Position numbers and translations under genes: made by a program. From the NCBI RefSeq assembly GCF_001424835.1, contig NZ_LMCQ01000001.1, positions 156,284-220,283 on the forward strand: a stretch of DNA of 64,000 nt, written 5' to 3'. The stretch comes from Variovorax sp. Root318D1. Lineage in GTDB: Bacteria > Pseudomonadota > Gammaproteobacteria > Burkholderiales > Burkholderiaceae_C. How positions within the stretch are numbered: position 1 is the first letter of the stretch; every line of letters starts with the position of its first letter. Below, one piece after another: positions 9,637 to 19,691 of this stretch. Under the pieces are notes generated by a model. It did not search any database. It had not been told where the DNA came from and worked only from the letters and a program-made list of their open reading frames with translations.

Positions 9637-9646
9637 CAACCCCTGA

Positions 9647-11128
9647 ATGACAAACACCATGACACTGACTCTCGAACGCACGGACCTGATGCCCGGACGC
9701 CAGTTGATCGGCGCCGAATGGCGCGAGGCGAGCGACAAACGCCGCCTCGACGTCACCGACCCTGCCACCAACGACATCTTTGCCAGCGTGCCCGACGGCA
9801 GCGCCGCTGATGCGCGCGCGGCCGTCGATGCCGCCCATGCCGCCTTCCCGGCCTGGCGGGCCGTGCCCGCCAAGCAGCGCGCCCAGACCATCAAGCGCTG
9901 GAATGACCTGGTGATGGCGCACCAGGAGGATCTCGGCCGGCTGATCTCGCGCGAGCAGGGCAAACCGCTGGCCGAGGGTCGGGGCGAGGTGGCCTATGCC
10001 GCCAGCTACATCGAATGGTTTGCCGAGGAAGCCACCCGCGCCAACGGCGATGTCATTCCCGCGCCGGTGCCTGGCCGGCGCATGTTCGCGCTGAAGGAGC
10101 CGGTCGGCGTGGTCGCCACCATCACGCCGTGGAATTTCCCGGCCGCCATGATCGCCCGCAAGATCGCGCCCGCGTTGGCTGCGGGCTGCACCGTGGTTTG
10201 CAAGCCGGCCGAGGACACGCCGCTGACCTCCCTCGCCTTGGTCAAGCTGGCCCAGGAGGCTGGGGTGCCGGCGGGCGTGATCAACATCGTTACCGCCTCG
10301 CGCGAACGCACGCCCGAGGTGGTGGACGTGTGGCTGGACGACGCACGCGTGCGCAAGATCAGCTTCACCGGCTCCACGCCGGTGGGCCAGCACCTGGCGC
10401 GCCGTTCGGCCGACACGCTGAAAAAGTTGTCGCTCGAGCTGGGCGGCAACGCGCCCTTCATCGTGTTCGAAGACGCTGACGTCGATGCCGCGGTCGAAGG
10501 CCTGATGGCTGCCAAGTTCCGCAACGGCGGCCAGACCTGCGTCTCCCCGAATCGCGTGTTCGTGCAGGCCAAGGTGCATGACGCCTTCGTCGACAAGTTG
10601 GCGGCGCGCGTGGGTGCGCTCAAGGTTGGACCCGCCACCGATGCTGGTTCGCAAATCGGTCCGATGATCAATGCGCGCGCGGTCGAGAAGATCGAACGCC
10701 ATGTGCAGGACGCGGTCGCCAGGGGCGCCAAAGTGCTGACCGGTGGAAAGCGTCTTGTCGATCTGGGCCCGAACTACTACACGCCCACGGTGCTGGTGAG
10801 CGCCAATGCCACCATGGCCTGCAGCTGCGAGGAAACCTTCGGGCCGGTGGTTCCGATCACGCGCTTCGACACCGAAGCCGAGGTGATCGAGGCAGCCAAC
10901 GACACGCCCTTCGGCCTCGCGGCGTACTTCTACTCGCAGGACGTGCGCCGGATCTGGCGCGTGGCCGAGGCGCTGGAGACAGGCATCGTCGGCATCAACG
11001 AAGGCGCGCTCGCCGCGGAGGCTGCGCCCTTCGGCGGCGTCAAGGCTTCAGGCTACGGACGCGAGGGCTCGGTGCACGGACTCGACGACTACCTGCACAC
11101 CAAGTACGTGTGCCAGGGGCAGCTGTAG
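9647..11128 (+). CDS. Succinate-semialdehyde dehydrogenase-like aldehyde dehydrogenase (GabD family)
   Basis: This 493-residue NAD(P)-dependent aldehyde dehydrogenase is last in the operon. The catalytic cysteine is Cys298 in GGQTCVSPNR and the general-base glutamate is Glu264 in LELGGN. The cofactor-binding TPWNFPAAMIARKIAPAL and the FTGSTPVGQ turn match GabD. The start is ATG 9647, with ATG 9659 as an alternative. The exact substrate is unsure because GabD-like enzymes oxidise several C4-C5 semialdehydes. It probably oxidises an aldehyde produced by the DAO-family flavoenzyme at the front of the operon. Confidence 0.9.
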   Translation: MTNTMTLTLERTDLMPGRQLIGAEWREASDKRRLDVTDPATNDIFASVPDGSAADARAAVDAAHAAFPAWRAVPAKQRAQTIKRWNDLVMAHQEDLGRLISREQGKPLAEGRGEVAYAASYIEWFAEEATRANGDVIPAPVPGRRMFALKEPVGVVATITPWNFPAAMIARKIAPALAAGCTVVCKPAEDTPLTSLALVKLAQEAGVPAGVINIVTASRERTPEVVDVWLDDARVRKISFTGSTPVGQHLARRSADTLKKLSLELGGNAPFIVFEDADVDAAVEGLMAAKFRNGGQTCVSPNRVFVQAKVHDAFVDKLAARVGALKVGPATDAGSQIGPMINARAVEKIERHVQDAVARGAKVLTGGKRLVDLGPNYYTPTVLVSANATMACSCEETFGPVVPITRFDTEAEVIEAANDTPFGLAAYFYSQDVRRIWRVAEALETGIVGINEGALAAEAAPFGGVKASGYGREGSVHGLDDYLHTKYVCQGQL

Positions 11129-11411
11129 CAGCTTACGGTCCCAACCTGGAATGCGGGTGTGCGCGTCCAACGAAGTGGCCGTGCCCTGCGAACTGAACGG
11201 TCTTCGCGGTCCGGCCGCGCTAAAGCGCCCTCGCGCCTGTCTGGCCGCGCTGCATCTTATTCAGTGTATGAGGCTCTGCAGCTCTCGCACGTCGTCTTGC
11301 GTTTCGATGGTCATGCGAGTTTCTTGTGAAGAGAAGATCGCGCTGTAGAGCGCAAAAGGCACGAGTGATCGGGGTGGCCCCGGCGCGCGGTCCGTGCGAA
11401 CATCCGCGCCC

Positions 11412-12347
11412 ATGAGCGACATTCATTTCGGTATCGACCGCTTTTCGCACTTTCAGGGCGTGCTGCGCCTTGCAGGCCATGCCTTCTCGCGCAGCGCCGA
11501 GGTGCAGGCCATCGAATTGCTGCTGGGCGACGGGCAGGTGGCGGTCCTCGCGCGCATCCGGCTGCCGAGCGTGGACCTGGCAGGGCGCCACGGCCGGGTC
11601 GCGGTGGCCTGCCGCTTCGACGAGACGCTGGTGGTGGGCGAGGATATCGCGCCGCTGCTGTCCGCGCGCTTGCGCATCCGTCTGAGCGACGGGCGCGAGC
11701 ACCTGGTCGACGCCCCCGGCTCGCTCGGCCGTGAGAACCGGGTCGAGGCCCTGTTCGATCGCTTCAAGTCGATGGTGTGCACGCGGCCGCCCGGACACCT
11801 GTTGGAGGTGGGCTCGCGTGCGCGAATGGGCGTGACGCGGCGCGATTGGCTGCCGGAGGGCTGGCACTACACGGGAATGGACGTGGTACCGGGACCGAAC
11901 GTGGACGTGGTGGGCGACATCCACCTGGCCAGCAGCTTCCTGCCGGCCGAAGGCTTCGACGCGGTGATGTCGCACGTGGTGTTCGAGCACCTGATGATGC
12001 CCTGGAAGGCGGCGGTCGAGATCAACCGCGTGATGCGCACGGGTGGCGTCGGCGCCATCCTTGCGCCGCAGACCTGGAGCCTGCACGAGGAGCCGTGCGA
12101 CTACTTCCGGTTTTCGCGCCATGCGTGGCAGGCGCTCTTCAATGCCGCCACGGGCTTCGAGATCATCGAAGCGCGGCACGACATGCCGGCCTACATCGTC
12201 GCGCAGCACCTGATGGCGGAGACGGCCTTTCGCGAACTGCCCGGCATGCTGAGCTCGGGCGTGCTCTTTCGCAAGACCGGGCCCAGCACGGTCGACTGGC
12301 CGGTGGATCCGCGCCAGATCAGCGACGACCGCTACCCGGTGGTCTGA
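11412..12347 (+). CDS. SAM-dependent methyltransferase (class I, type 11)
   Basis: The 311-residue product has an N-terminal region of about 125 residues that I do not recognise. A methyltransferase domain follows: LLEVGSRAR around residue 130 for SAM binding, then DVVPGPNVDVVGDIH, VVFEHLMMPWKAA and an EEPCDYFRFS stretch. This pattern is common among glycan-cluster methyltransferases. ATG 11412 is chosen; a GTG at 11394 would add six residues. Its 3' end overlaps the convergent double-methyltransferase gene by 16 bases. The methyl acceptor is unknown, but the neighbours suggest surface polysaccharide modification. Confidence 0.82.
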   Translation: MSDIHFGIDRFSHFQGVLRLAGHAFSRSAEVQAIELLLGDGQVAVLARIRLPSVDLAGRHGRVAVACRFDETLVVGEDIAPLLSARLRIRLSDGREHLVDAPGSLGRENRVEALFDRFKSMVCTRPPGHLLEVGSRARMGVTRRDWLPEGWHYTGMDVVPGPNVDVVGDIHLASSFLPAEGFDAVMSHVVFEHLMMPWKAAVEINRVMRTGGVGAILAPQTWSLHEEPCDYFRFSRHAWQALFNAATGFEIIEARHDMPAYIVAQHLMAETAFRELPGMLSSGVLFRKTGPSTVDWPVDPRQISDDRYPVV

Positions 12348-13957
12348 GCCGCGACACTGCGCCGCGCGAGGATCGACAGCGCGGGCCCGGCCGGGTGGTC
12401 GGGCTCATCATTTGCTATGCGCACGTCGTCGAAGCCGAGCGTGGCCAGCACCTGCAGCAGGGCGTCGCGTTCCATCCAGGCCGGTGCGTGCACGAGCCCG
12501 CCGCAGAAGATCGGGGCCTGCTGCTGGCCCTGGCCGTAGGGCGCGCGCCGGTGGTAGCGCACGGTGCGGCCGCGCCAGGCGATGTTCTCCACGCTGGCGA
12601 CCAGGTCGCGGCGGGCGTCGCCCTGCGGCATTGCGGTGTCGTCGATCACGTGTGTCCAGAGAAACAAGGTGTCCGTGCGCTCGGCCAGCGCCTCCAGCAG
12701 CTGGAGCGGATTGGCCATGTGGTAGAGCACGCCGCTCGCGACGATGAGAGGCCAGCGGCGCGCATCGGCCGCGAAGAAGCCCATGAAGTCGCCCAGCACG
12801 AACGAGGCGTCCCGCAAGCCGCACAGTTCCTTGACGATCAGGCACTTGAGAAAGGCCTGCCTGTTGGCCTCGATCGCAAGCACCGAGCGCGCGCCAGCCT
12901 GCAGCAGCGCTGCGGTGTGCGCGGCCTCCAGCGGACCCAGCTCCAGCACGTCGCGACCCTGCAGCCCGCCGAGCGTTTCGGCCAGCCAGCGCATGCGCAC
13001 GTCGTCCCAGAGGTCGCTGCGCGTGCCGGCGCTCAGGCCGAGCGCGGGTGGCAGGCTGCCGACCCAGCTGCCTCGCATCAGGTCCAGTGCGTTCTGCGGA
13101 TGAGGCGAGCGCAGTTCGTAGGCGGCCTGTTCGGGCGCGCCGCCGTCATGCTCGATGTTTTCGCGCATCGCCTGTTGTGCCAGGGCCAGCCGGTCCAGGC
13201 CGCTGCCGCGCGCCCCGCGCTGCAGCACCATCAGGAACTCGCAACCCAGGCAGTCATGGAAGAAGGTCTCGCCCAGCGAGATCAGCCCGAGCTCGCGCAG
13301 CTCCTGCATGATCAACCGGAAGCTGGAAGCCGTGAACACCCAGGCATGGCAATCGCGGTAGGTGGCAGGGTCGGCGCCCAGCGCGTTGTCGTAGCCTGCG
13401 TGCGCCACGCCGGGCATGCCGAAGGGGCCCGGAGAGCCTGGTCCCCACACGGCCGCGCCGCCGCGCGTGGCGCTGTAGGCCGCCTGGTCGTAGAGCGCGC
13501 CCACGTTGTGCCGGCGGCGCCCGTCGACGAAGGCCTGCAGCACCTGGCCGGTGGTCGAGACCGGGCGGAAGTAGTCGAAGGTGTAGCGGCGATCGGGGAT
13601 CAGCAGGTACAGGCGGCCAGTGTCCGACAGCGCACGCTCGCAGCGTTGCAGGAAATGGATCGGGTCGGTCAGGTGCTCGAACACGTGGCTGGCAACGATG
13701 TGCGCGAAGCGCTCGCCGGACGGCAGCAGCACATCGAGCTCGGCGCCGTCGTCGATGGCATCCACCTCCTCGATCATCGCGACGTCCACGTTCGGATCGT
13801 CCGCGTACTTGCGCCGCAGCTCGTCCGCGTTTGCGTGGTCGACCACCGACACGTTGAATCCAGCGGACTTGCGCAGGATGGGCGAGTAGGAGGCCCCGAA
13901 CTCGAGGGCCCGTTCACCGGGCGCGATGTGGGAACGGATGTGGTCGCGGAAGTTCAT
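12332..13957 (-). CDS. Double-domain SAM-dependent methyltransferase
   Basis: The 541-residue product appears to hold two class I methyltransferase domains in tandem. The first begins with ALEFGASYSPILRKS near residue 20 and has VASHVFEHLTDP and LLIPDRRYTFDYF. The second, from about residue 330, has DVLELGPLEAAHTAALLQAG, VLAIEANRQAFLKC and ASGVLYHMANP. The ATG at 13957 is preferred to a TTG at 13990 because the conserved region follows it directly. It diverges from the rhamnan-synthesis-like gene. Such proteins are found in O-antigen and capsule clusters, but neither acceptor is known. Confidence 0.82.
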   Translation of the reverse strand: MNFRDHIRSHIAPGERALEFGASYSPILRKSAGFNVSVVDHANADELRRKYADDPNVDVAMIEEVDAIDDGAELDVLLPSGERFAHIVASHVFEHLTDPIHFLQRCERALSDTGRLYLLIPDRRYTFDYFRPVSTTGQVLQAFVDGRRRHNVGALYDQAAYSATRGGAAVWGPGSPGPFGMPGVAHAGYDNALGADPATYRDCHAWVFTASSFRLIMQELRELGLISLGETFFHDCLGCEFLMVLQRGARGSGLDRLALAQQAMRENIEHDGGAPEQAAYELRSPHPQNALDLMRGSWVGSLPPALGLSAGTRSDLWDDVRMRWLAETLGGLQGRDVLELGPLEAAHTAALLQAGARSVLAIEANRQAFLKCLIVKELCGLRDASFVLGDFMGFFAADARRWPLIVASGVLYHMANPLQLLEALAERTDTLFLWTHVIDDTAMPQGDARRDLVASVENIAWRGRTVRYHRRAPYGQGQQQAPIFCGGLVHAPAWMERDALLQVLATLGFDDVRIANDEPDHPAGPALSILARRSVAAQTTG

Positions 13958-14055
13958 GGGTGAAGCACGGCTGTGCGCGGGGCGTTTCAAGATGTATAAG
14001 ACCCACAGTGTGGCCCAGAAGGGCCGGCTTTGACCAACCGGTGTGCGGAGACCTC

Positions 14056-15390
14056 ATGCGATTGATCCATTCCCTCTTGTCCTTCGCGCGTCGCCGCAGC
14101 GTCCAGATGGTTCTCGGCTGTTACACCGCGGGTTCGAAGCTGCTGCAGCAGCCGGCCGTGCGCCGCGAGCGCCGGCCGCGCTTCGAATCCGACAAGGTCG
14201 TGGCGCCGCCGCACGGCGAGGTGTATGCGATCGTGGTCAAGTACGCCGGACATGGTGAATCGGCCAACTTGCATGTGCTGCTGGACGCATTGCGGCGCGC
14301 CAAGGTGAACACGGTGCTCGTGTGCAACGGCGAGGTGCCCGCGGAGGAGCTGGGCGCGCTCTCGCAGCGGGTCCACCGGGTGATGGTCCGGCGCAACGTC
14401 GGGCGCGACTTCGGCGCCTACCGCGCCGCCACGCTGAGCCTGCTGTCGCAAGGCGTGAAGCCGGAACGTATGCTGTACTTCAACGACAGCCTGCTCTACA
14501 TCGAGGGCACCGAGTTGGACCGCCTGGTGGCCGAGTTCATCTTCAGCGAGTTCGACGTGGTCGGCCTGGGCGAGAACCAGTACCAGCATCACATCGGCTC
14601 CTTTGCGCTGTCCGTGAGTGGCGCCGCATTCGTACATCCAGAATTCCGCCGGTTCTGGCAGGACTACACGCCCTACGACCTGCGCAAGCACACGATCCAC
14701 GCCGGCGAATTGGGCCTGACGGCCATGCTCAAGAGGCTGGCCTGCTCGATCGACGTGATCTACGACGCGACGCGGCTCGCCCGCAAGCTGCGCGACATGC
14801 CTCTGCACGAAGTGGTGGACGCCACACGATGGCTGCCGTACGGCTTTCGCCGGCATGTGCTGATGACCGTGCTGGGCCAGTCCTTCAGTGCGCGCGAACT
14901 GATCCTCAACGCCGACGTGCCGAGCGGCGGCGTTGCCGCAAGCGACGCGGCGATGGCCGATCCGGGGCCCGCCGGCACGCCGACGCTCGGCGCATTGCGC
15001 AGCCTGCGCGAAGCGGACGGACGCGTCGCCTTGCTGAGCAGGGATGCGCCCGCGCACGCGGCGCCGAAGACGAGCGAAGCGCACGCCATGGCACAAAGCG
15101 CGCAGCGGCTGTCGCGCCAGCTGCTGATCGATCACATCCTGGAGCACGTGACCAACGGCAGCCAGCTGCATTTCGGCTTCGGCCTGTTCTATCGCCTGCT
15201 GGGCTGCCCGGTGGTCAAGCGCGACCTGTTCTCGCGCGGGCTGTATCGCGAGCACGACTGCGCGGACATCCTGGACAACGTGCCCGCACCGACCCGCCAG
15301 CGACTGCTGCGAGACCTCATCAACCGGGGCCGCCTCGACATGCAGTTGGGCTTCTGGCGCGGGCTGCTCTTTCGCAACGGCATGCTCTGA
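14056..15390 (+). CDS. Rhamnan synthesis protein F (RgpF) family protein
   Basis: This 444-residue protein resembles the RgpF family, glycosyltransferase-like proteins of surface rhamnose-polysaccharide assembly. The diagnostic region is RRNVGRDFGAYRAA around residues 110-125, followed by MLYFNDSLLYIEG. The ATG at 14056 is chosen; an open frame extends upstream to 13960 but overlaps the promoter region of the divergent gene. A second conserved block near the C-terminus (SQLHFGFGLFYRLLGCPVVKRD) may be an accessory domain. With the two methyltransferase genes it makes a small glycan-modification group that lacks sugar-nucleotide and export genes. Confidence 0.82.
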   Translation: MRLIHSLLSFARRRSVQMVLGCYTAGSKLLQQPAVRRERRPRFESDKVVAPPHGEVYAIVVKYAGHGESANLHVLLDALRRAKVNTVLVCNGEVPAEELGALSQRVHRVMVRRNVGRDFGAYRAATLSLLSQGVKPERMLYFNDSLLYIEGTELDRLVAEFIFSEFDVVGLGENQYQHHIGSFALSVSGAAFVHPEFRRFWQDYTPYDLRKHTIHAGELGLTAMLKRLACSIDVIYDATRLARKLRDMPLHEVVDATRWLPYGFRRHVLMTVLGQSFSARELILNADVPSGGVAASDAAMADPGPAGTPTLGALRSLREADGRVALLSRDAPAHAAPKTSEAHAMAQSAQRLSRQLLIDHILEHVTNGSQLHFGFGLFYRLLGCPVVKRDLFSRGLYREHDCADILDNVPAPTRQRLLRDLINRGRLDMQLGFWRGLLFRNGML

Positions 15391-15400
15391 GTCGGAGCCC

Positions 15401-15435
15401 GCGCAGCGGTCCTCAAAGCCGCAACCGGTCTGCGC
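15401..15435. terminator. Imperfect hairpin between convergent genes
   Basis: GCGCAG plus CGGT at 15401-15410 can pair with ACCG at 15424-15427 and CTGCGC at 15430-15435, with a two-base bulge. It sits between the stops of the RgpF-like gene and the convergent cupin gene. There is no T-run, so a terminator role is only suggested by position. Confidence 0.3.
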
Positions 15436-15443
15436 AAGAAAAC

Positions 15444-15800
15444 CTACATCGCCATCACGACAAACACCTTGCGCAACCTCTCTTGCACATGCCACTCCCC
15501 AGTGGTATTCGCGGGGAAGAACAGCGTGTCGCCCGCGCGAATTTTCAATGGCTCCTCGCCCGTCGGCGTGAAGGTGCCGACGCCCGCGAGGATGTGCATG
15601 ACCTCGGCATTGGGCAGCTGGCGCTCGAAGCGGCCGGGCTCGCATTCCCAGATGCCGCTGTCGTTGCCGCCCGCTCCCGCGAGTTCGACGTCGATGCCGC
15701 GCAGGCGGCAGGGCGGCTGGGTGAGCGGGCGCGCGGGCGTGCCCTGGTCTTGCAGACCGCCGATGGTGGCGGACTGATGCAGAACGGTGATGCCGGTCAT
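15444..15800 (-). CDS. Small cupin protein of the DUF861 (cupin_3) family
   Basis: This 118-residue single-domain cupin has the core AEVMHILAGVGTFTPTG, then IRAGDTLFFPANTTGEW, and a closing strand KVFVVM. It is in the same broad family as the protein at 3703-4056 but diverged. It starts two bases after the stop of the haloacid dehalogenase gene on the same strand, so the two form an operon. The pairing suggests a catabolic side reaction, but I can name no substrate. It is presumably cytoplasmic because no signal sequence is seen. Confidence 0.85.
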   Translation of the reverse strand: MTGITVLHQSATIGGLQDQGTPARPLTQPPCRLRGIDVELAGAGGNDSGIWECEPGRFERQLPNAEVMHILAGVGTFTPTGEEPLKIRAGDTLFFPANTTGEWHVQERLRKVFVVMAM

Positions 15801-15802
15801 GG

Positions 15803-16501
15803 TCAGCGCCCCGCCTCGACGGCGTCAGCCAGCTCGGCCAGCGTGTGGAAGTGGTAGTCGGGTTCGGTGCGCTTCGACTCGATGGTGCCGCCCGACCCTT
15901 TTTGCGCGTGTCGGCGCTCGATCCAGCAGGTGGCGATGCCCAGCTGTTTGGAGATGCCGATGTCGTGGTACTGGCTCTGCGCCACATGCAGGTTGTCGGT
16001 CTGCTTGTAGCCCCATGCGCCTTCGAAGCGGCCGCGCGCATAGGCGAAGTAGCGCGCGTCGGGCTTCTCGCACAGCGCGTCGTCGCAGCTCAGCAGCATG
16101 TCGAAGGGTGAGCCGAGCGTCTTGTTGAAGTGCGCCAGCGCCCAGTGCTGCGCGTTGGTCATCGTGACCAGCTTGAAGCGCTTCTTCAGCCGCTTCAATG
16201 CTTCGACCGAATCCGGAAACGCCGGCCACTGCGCGACGGAATCGCGCAGGCCTTGTGCGAGCGCATCGTTGTCGGGCAGGCCGAGGGCGGGTGCGATGAC
16301 GTGCCAGCAGCGCTCCAGGTCGTCGGGGTACCAGCCTGCGTTGCCGTCGGCGCGGGCGACGCGGTAGGCGGCCAGAAAGTCGTCGTCGCTCACGGCGGCA
16401 TCGGGCACCGCAGAGCGCAGGTAGGCGAGCATGCCGCCTTCGAAGTCGATCAGCGTGCCGACCACGTCGAAGGTGAGAACCTTGAAATCTTGCAGGGACA
16501 T
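15803..16501 (-). CDS. Haloacid dehalogenase type II (HAD superfamily)
   Basis: This 232-residue HAD hydrolase resembles L-2-haloacid dehalogenases. The nucleophile Asp12 is in TFDVVGTLID, the conserved lysine is in DALCEKPDARYFAYA, and the region DNLHVAQSQYHDIGISKQL matches the C-terminal HAD motif of this subgroup. ATG 16501 is chosen because GGAG lies about eight bases upstream and the protein then begins right at the HAD fold. The open frame further upstream lacks family similarity. It is the first gene of a two-gene unit with the cupin. Many members dehalogenate 2-haloacids; others are phosphatases, so the activity is tentative. Confidence 0.86.
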   Translation of the reverse strand: MSLQDFKVLTFDVVGTLIDFEGGMLAYLRSAVPDAAVSDDDFLAAYRVARADGNAGWYPDDLERCWHVIAPALGLPDNDALAQGLRDSVAQWPAFPDSVEALKRLKKRFKLVTMTNAQHWALAHFNKTLGSPFDMLLSCDDALCEKPDARYFAYARGRFEGAWGYKQTDNLHVAQSQYHDIGISKQLGIATCWIERRHAQKGSGGTIESKRTEPDYHFHTLAELADAVEAGR

Positions 16502-16703
16502 ACGAGGGGAACTCCAGTGAGAAGGGGAGGATGGCGCCGCAGCGGCCACAGGTGAGGAGGTGTCGTGCACTACAAGCATAGAAGCCACCCCAAGCCCGTT
16601 CACACCGAATTGGCCCCGCGATGCAGCACAGGATTTCGCAGTCGCGCCGATGTCAGCATCTTCTTTGGCGCGAGGTCTCAGGTTTGAGCATGAGCGCAGT
16701 GTT

Positions 16704-16729
16704 GCACTGTCCCTTTTCGTGACAGGTGC
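16704..16729 (+). promoter_or_regulatory. Possible enhancer-binding site (inverted repeat)
   Basis: GCACTGTC at 16704-16711 faces GACAGGTGC at 16721-16729, an inverted repeat with one unpaired base. It lies about 90-115 bases upstream of the sigma-54 element, the usual distance for an AcoR-like activator. No such regulator gene is in the window. Confidence 0.35.
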
Positions 16730-16819
16730 TCGCCGCAGCACACGCTTGTGTCGCAGTCTGGCGCAAGAAATTGCTCCGGTCCTCGGCCCAGACACGGCGA
16801 ATCCCAACCAAGCCCACGT

Positions 16820-16835
16820 GGCACGGCAAGTGCAA
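16820..16835 (+). promoter_or_regulatory. Sigma-54 (RpoN) promoter of the aldehyde dehydrogenase gene
   Basis: TGGCACGGCAAGTGCA matches the -24/-12 consensus TGGCACGRNNNTTGCW at 15 of 16 positions. The invariant GG (16821-16822) and GC (16833-16834) are ten bases apart, as required. Transcription should start near 16846, about 67 bases before the ATG at 16913. The match implies control by an enhancer-binding protein. Confidence 0.75.
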
Positions 16836-16912
16836 TGCAGCACACCAGGGGCTGCGCTGCATCTGGTTTGCGCGGTCCCCTTCCACCCCTACCCAACGGA
16901 GACGAAAAGACC

Positions 16913-18433
<1,521 letters not shown>

Positions 18434-18441
18434 GCGCGCAG

Positions 18442-18472
18442 AGGCCGCGCGCGCACGTTTGCCGCGCGGCCT
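18442..18472. terminator. Strong hairpin after the aldehyde dehydrogenase gene
   Basis: AGGCCGCGCG at 18442-18451 is the exact complement of CGCGCGGCCT at 18463-18472, around an 11-base loop. It begins eight bases after the stop at 18433 and ends before the convergent DUF2231 gene. No T-run follows, so it may act as an mRNA-stabilising stem or a bidirectional pause. Confidence 0.45.
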
Positions 18473-18491
18473 GCTGCAGGAAGAGGCGCCG

Positions 18492-18980
18492 CTACTTGCC
18501 CGGTGCCGTGTGCGGCTTGCGCAACGAACTGGGCGCGTTCAAGTCGGCATCCTCGTCGACGCCGACCGCGAGCCGGTCCACCAGTTCACCACCGAGCCAG
18601 GCCGTGACCAGCGCGAGGGCGGCGCCTGCAAAGGCCCAGACCATCTGGCTTGGCACCGGCGCATAGTCCTGGTCGCGCAGCAGGAAGCTCAAGGCGAAGA
18701 GAAGCAGCACCACTGCGTTGCCGGCGCCGTGCATGGCGCCGATGCGCTTGGCGCGCGTGCCAGCCGGAATGCTCAGCCAATCGATGGTGCCGAACGGCGC
18801 GGCCAAAACACCGCCCACCAGGCCGGCCGCGATCATCCAATACGACACGGCCGCCATGACCTGGCTCCGCCCGGCGAGATATATCAAGTCAAAGACCACT
18901 GCCGTGGCCAGCAGCCCGAGCGGAAAAACCACGAGCATCTGGTGCACGGAATGGCCGAGGAAACGAGCTTTTGCATGCAT
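18492..18980 (-). CDS. DUF2231 family integral membrane protein
   Basis: This 162-residue protein has about four hydrophobic segments and the DUF2231 start HAKARFLGHSVHQMLVVFPLG, a cytoplasmic-membrane fold related to cytochrome-b561-like bundles but of unknown function. The histidines at the beginning of helix 1 and in the AMHGAGN segment are conserved in the family. ATG 18980 is chosen because a clear GGAGGT ribosome site lies seven bases upstream; the frame continues to 19034 without need. It stands alone on the minus strand, divergent from the copper operon. Confidence 0.85.
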   Translation of the reverse strand: MHAKARFLGHSVHQMLVVFPLGLLATAVVFDLIYLAGRSQVMAAVSYWMIAAGLVGGVLAAPFGTIDWLSIPAGTRAKRIGAMHGAGNAVVLLLFALSFLLRDQDYAPVPSQMVWAFAGAALALVTAWLGGELVDRLAVGVDEDADLNAPSSLRKPHTAPGK

Positions 18981-19118
18981 AGGATTACCTCCGTTGCCTG
19001 ACTGAGCCTTCATCTGAGCCACAACCACCGACATCCCGCGCGGGCCGGGGCCGCCAGTCGGGGTCGGTACTTTCCTACTAACGATGGCGCCGGCCGCCGA
19101 CTGGATAGACCCACAGGC

Positions 19119-19146
19119 TAGACGGATGCACCGCTCTATCTACAAT
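19119..19146 (+). promoter_or_regulatory. Probable sigma-70 promoter of the copper operon
   Basis: TAGACG at 19119-19124 and TACAAT at 19141-19146 are separated by 16 bases, a reasonable -35/-10 pair with a five-of-six -10. The expected start point is 19152-19154, right at the ATG of the first gene, so the message would be leaderless or nearly so. No CueR or CopR box is evident. Confidence 0.45.
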
Positions 19147-19153
19147 CGGGCCG

Positions 19154-19573
19154 ATGCACCGGGTTCGCCTTTTCGTCCTTTGGATCATGATGTTTGCCGT
19201 GCCTTTCCAGGCTTACGCGGCGGCAGCCATGGTCTTTTGCGGACCGGGTCATGAGAGTGCGGTGGCCGCGGCGCCGGCCACAGCGGCGGTGCACGGCGAT
19301 GGGCACGCAGACCATGGTCACCACCATGAGGCTGCCGCGCAAGATGCCAGGCAGCCCGCGCACGACAGTGCCGACACCACCGCCCATGCAGCGCCCGATG
19401 CCATGCACAAGTGCAGCACCTGCGGCACATGCGGCGCCTGCCACGCCACCGCTCTGACCAGCACGCTGGAACTCGCGGTGTTCCAGGGCCTGCCCCGCGC
19501 CGACCTGGCCGAGCCCGCCACCGCCGTGACCACGGCCGTGCCGCGCCTTCTCGACAAACCTCCTCGCGCCTGA
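19154..19573 (+). CDS. Secreted His- and Cys-rich probable metal-binding protein
   Basis: The 139-residue product begins with a signal peptide (about residues 1-22, ending FQAYA). The mature part has a histidine cluster (HGDGHADHGHHHE) and a cysteine cluster (KCSTCGTCGACHA), suited to binding copper or a similar soft metal in the periplasm. It may be related to the DUF2946 proteins seen in copper clusters, but I am not certain. ATG 19154 is needed for a full signal peptide, although the likely promoter leaves almost no leader. It is the first gene of a plus-strand operon that ends with CusF. Confidence 0.72.
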   Translation: MHRVRLFVLWIMMFAVPFQAYAAAAMVFCGPGHESAVAAAPATAAVHGDGHADHGHHHEAAAQDARQPAHDSADTTAHAAPDAMHKCSTCGTCGACHATALTSTLELAVFQGLPRADLAEPATAVTTAVPRLLDKPPRA

Positions 19574-19691
19574 AGCGTTCGTGCGCCTGCGTGCGGCCCG
19601 GCCACGGGCTGCCGCGAGCGCGCATGCATCGCCTGCGTCATGCCCCGTTGGGCAGCTTCGACGCACTCGTTCATGAACACGCGAGGACGCC

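Larger units (their letters stand above)
16502..16912. other. 411-base intergenic region with divergent promoters
   Basis: No gene is supported here. The region separates the dehalogenase (minus) from the aldehyde dehydrogenase (plus). It holds a sigma-54 promoter at 16820-16835 and a possible activator-binding inverted repeat at 16704-16729, each listed separately. Base composition is less strongly coding-like than in the flanking genes. Confidence 0.8.

Noticed and set aside
11213..11250. Repeated GGCCGCGCT near 11213 and 11242
   Set aside because: Two short GC-rich copies are expected by chance in this composition; no position link to a gene start.
11151..11348. 65-codon frame between gabD-like and methyltransferase genes
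   Set aside because: No ribosome site, no similarity, and composition unlike neighbours.
11777..13963. Plus-strand open frame of 728 codons
   Set aside because: It is antisense to the double-methyltransferase gene and out of frame with the preceding methyltransferase; Arg/Ala-rich shadow.
19019..19153. A CueR- or CopR-type metal-regulator box
   Set aside because: No convincing dyad of those families; only a basic -35/-10 pair.
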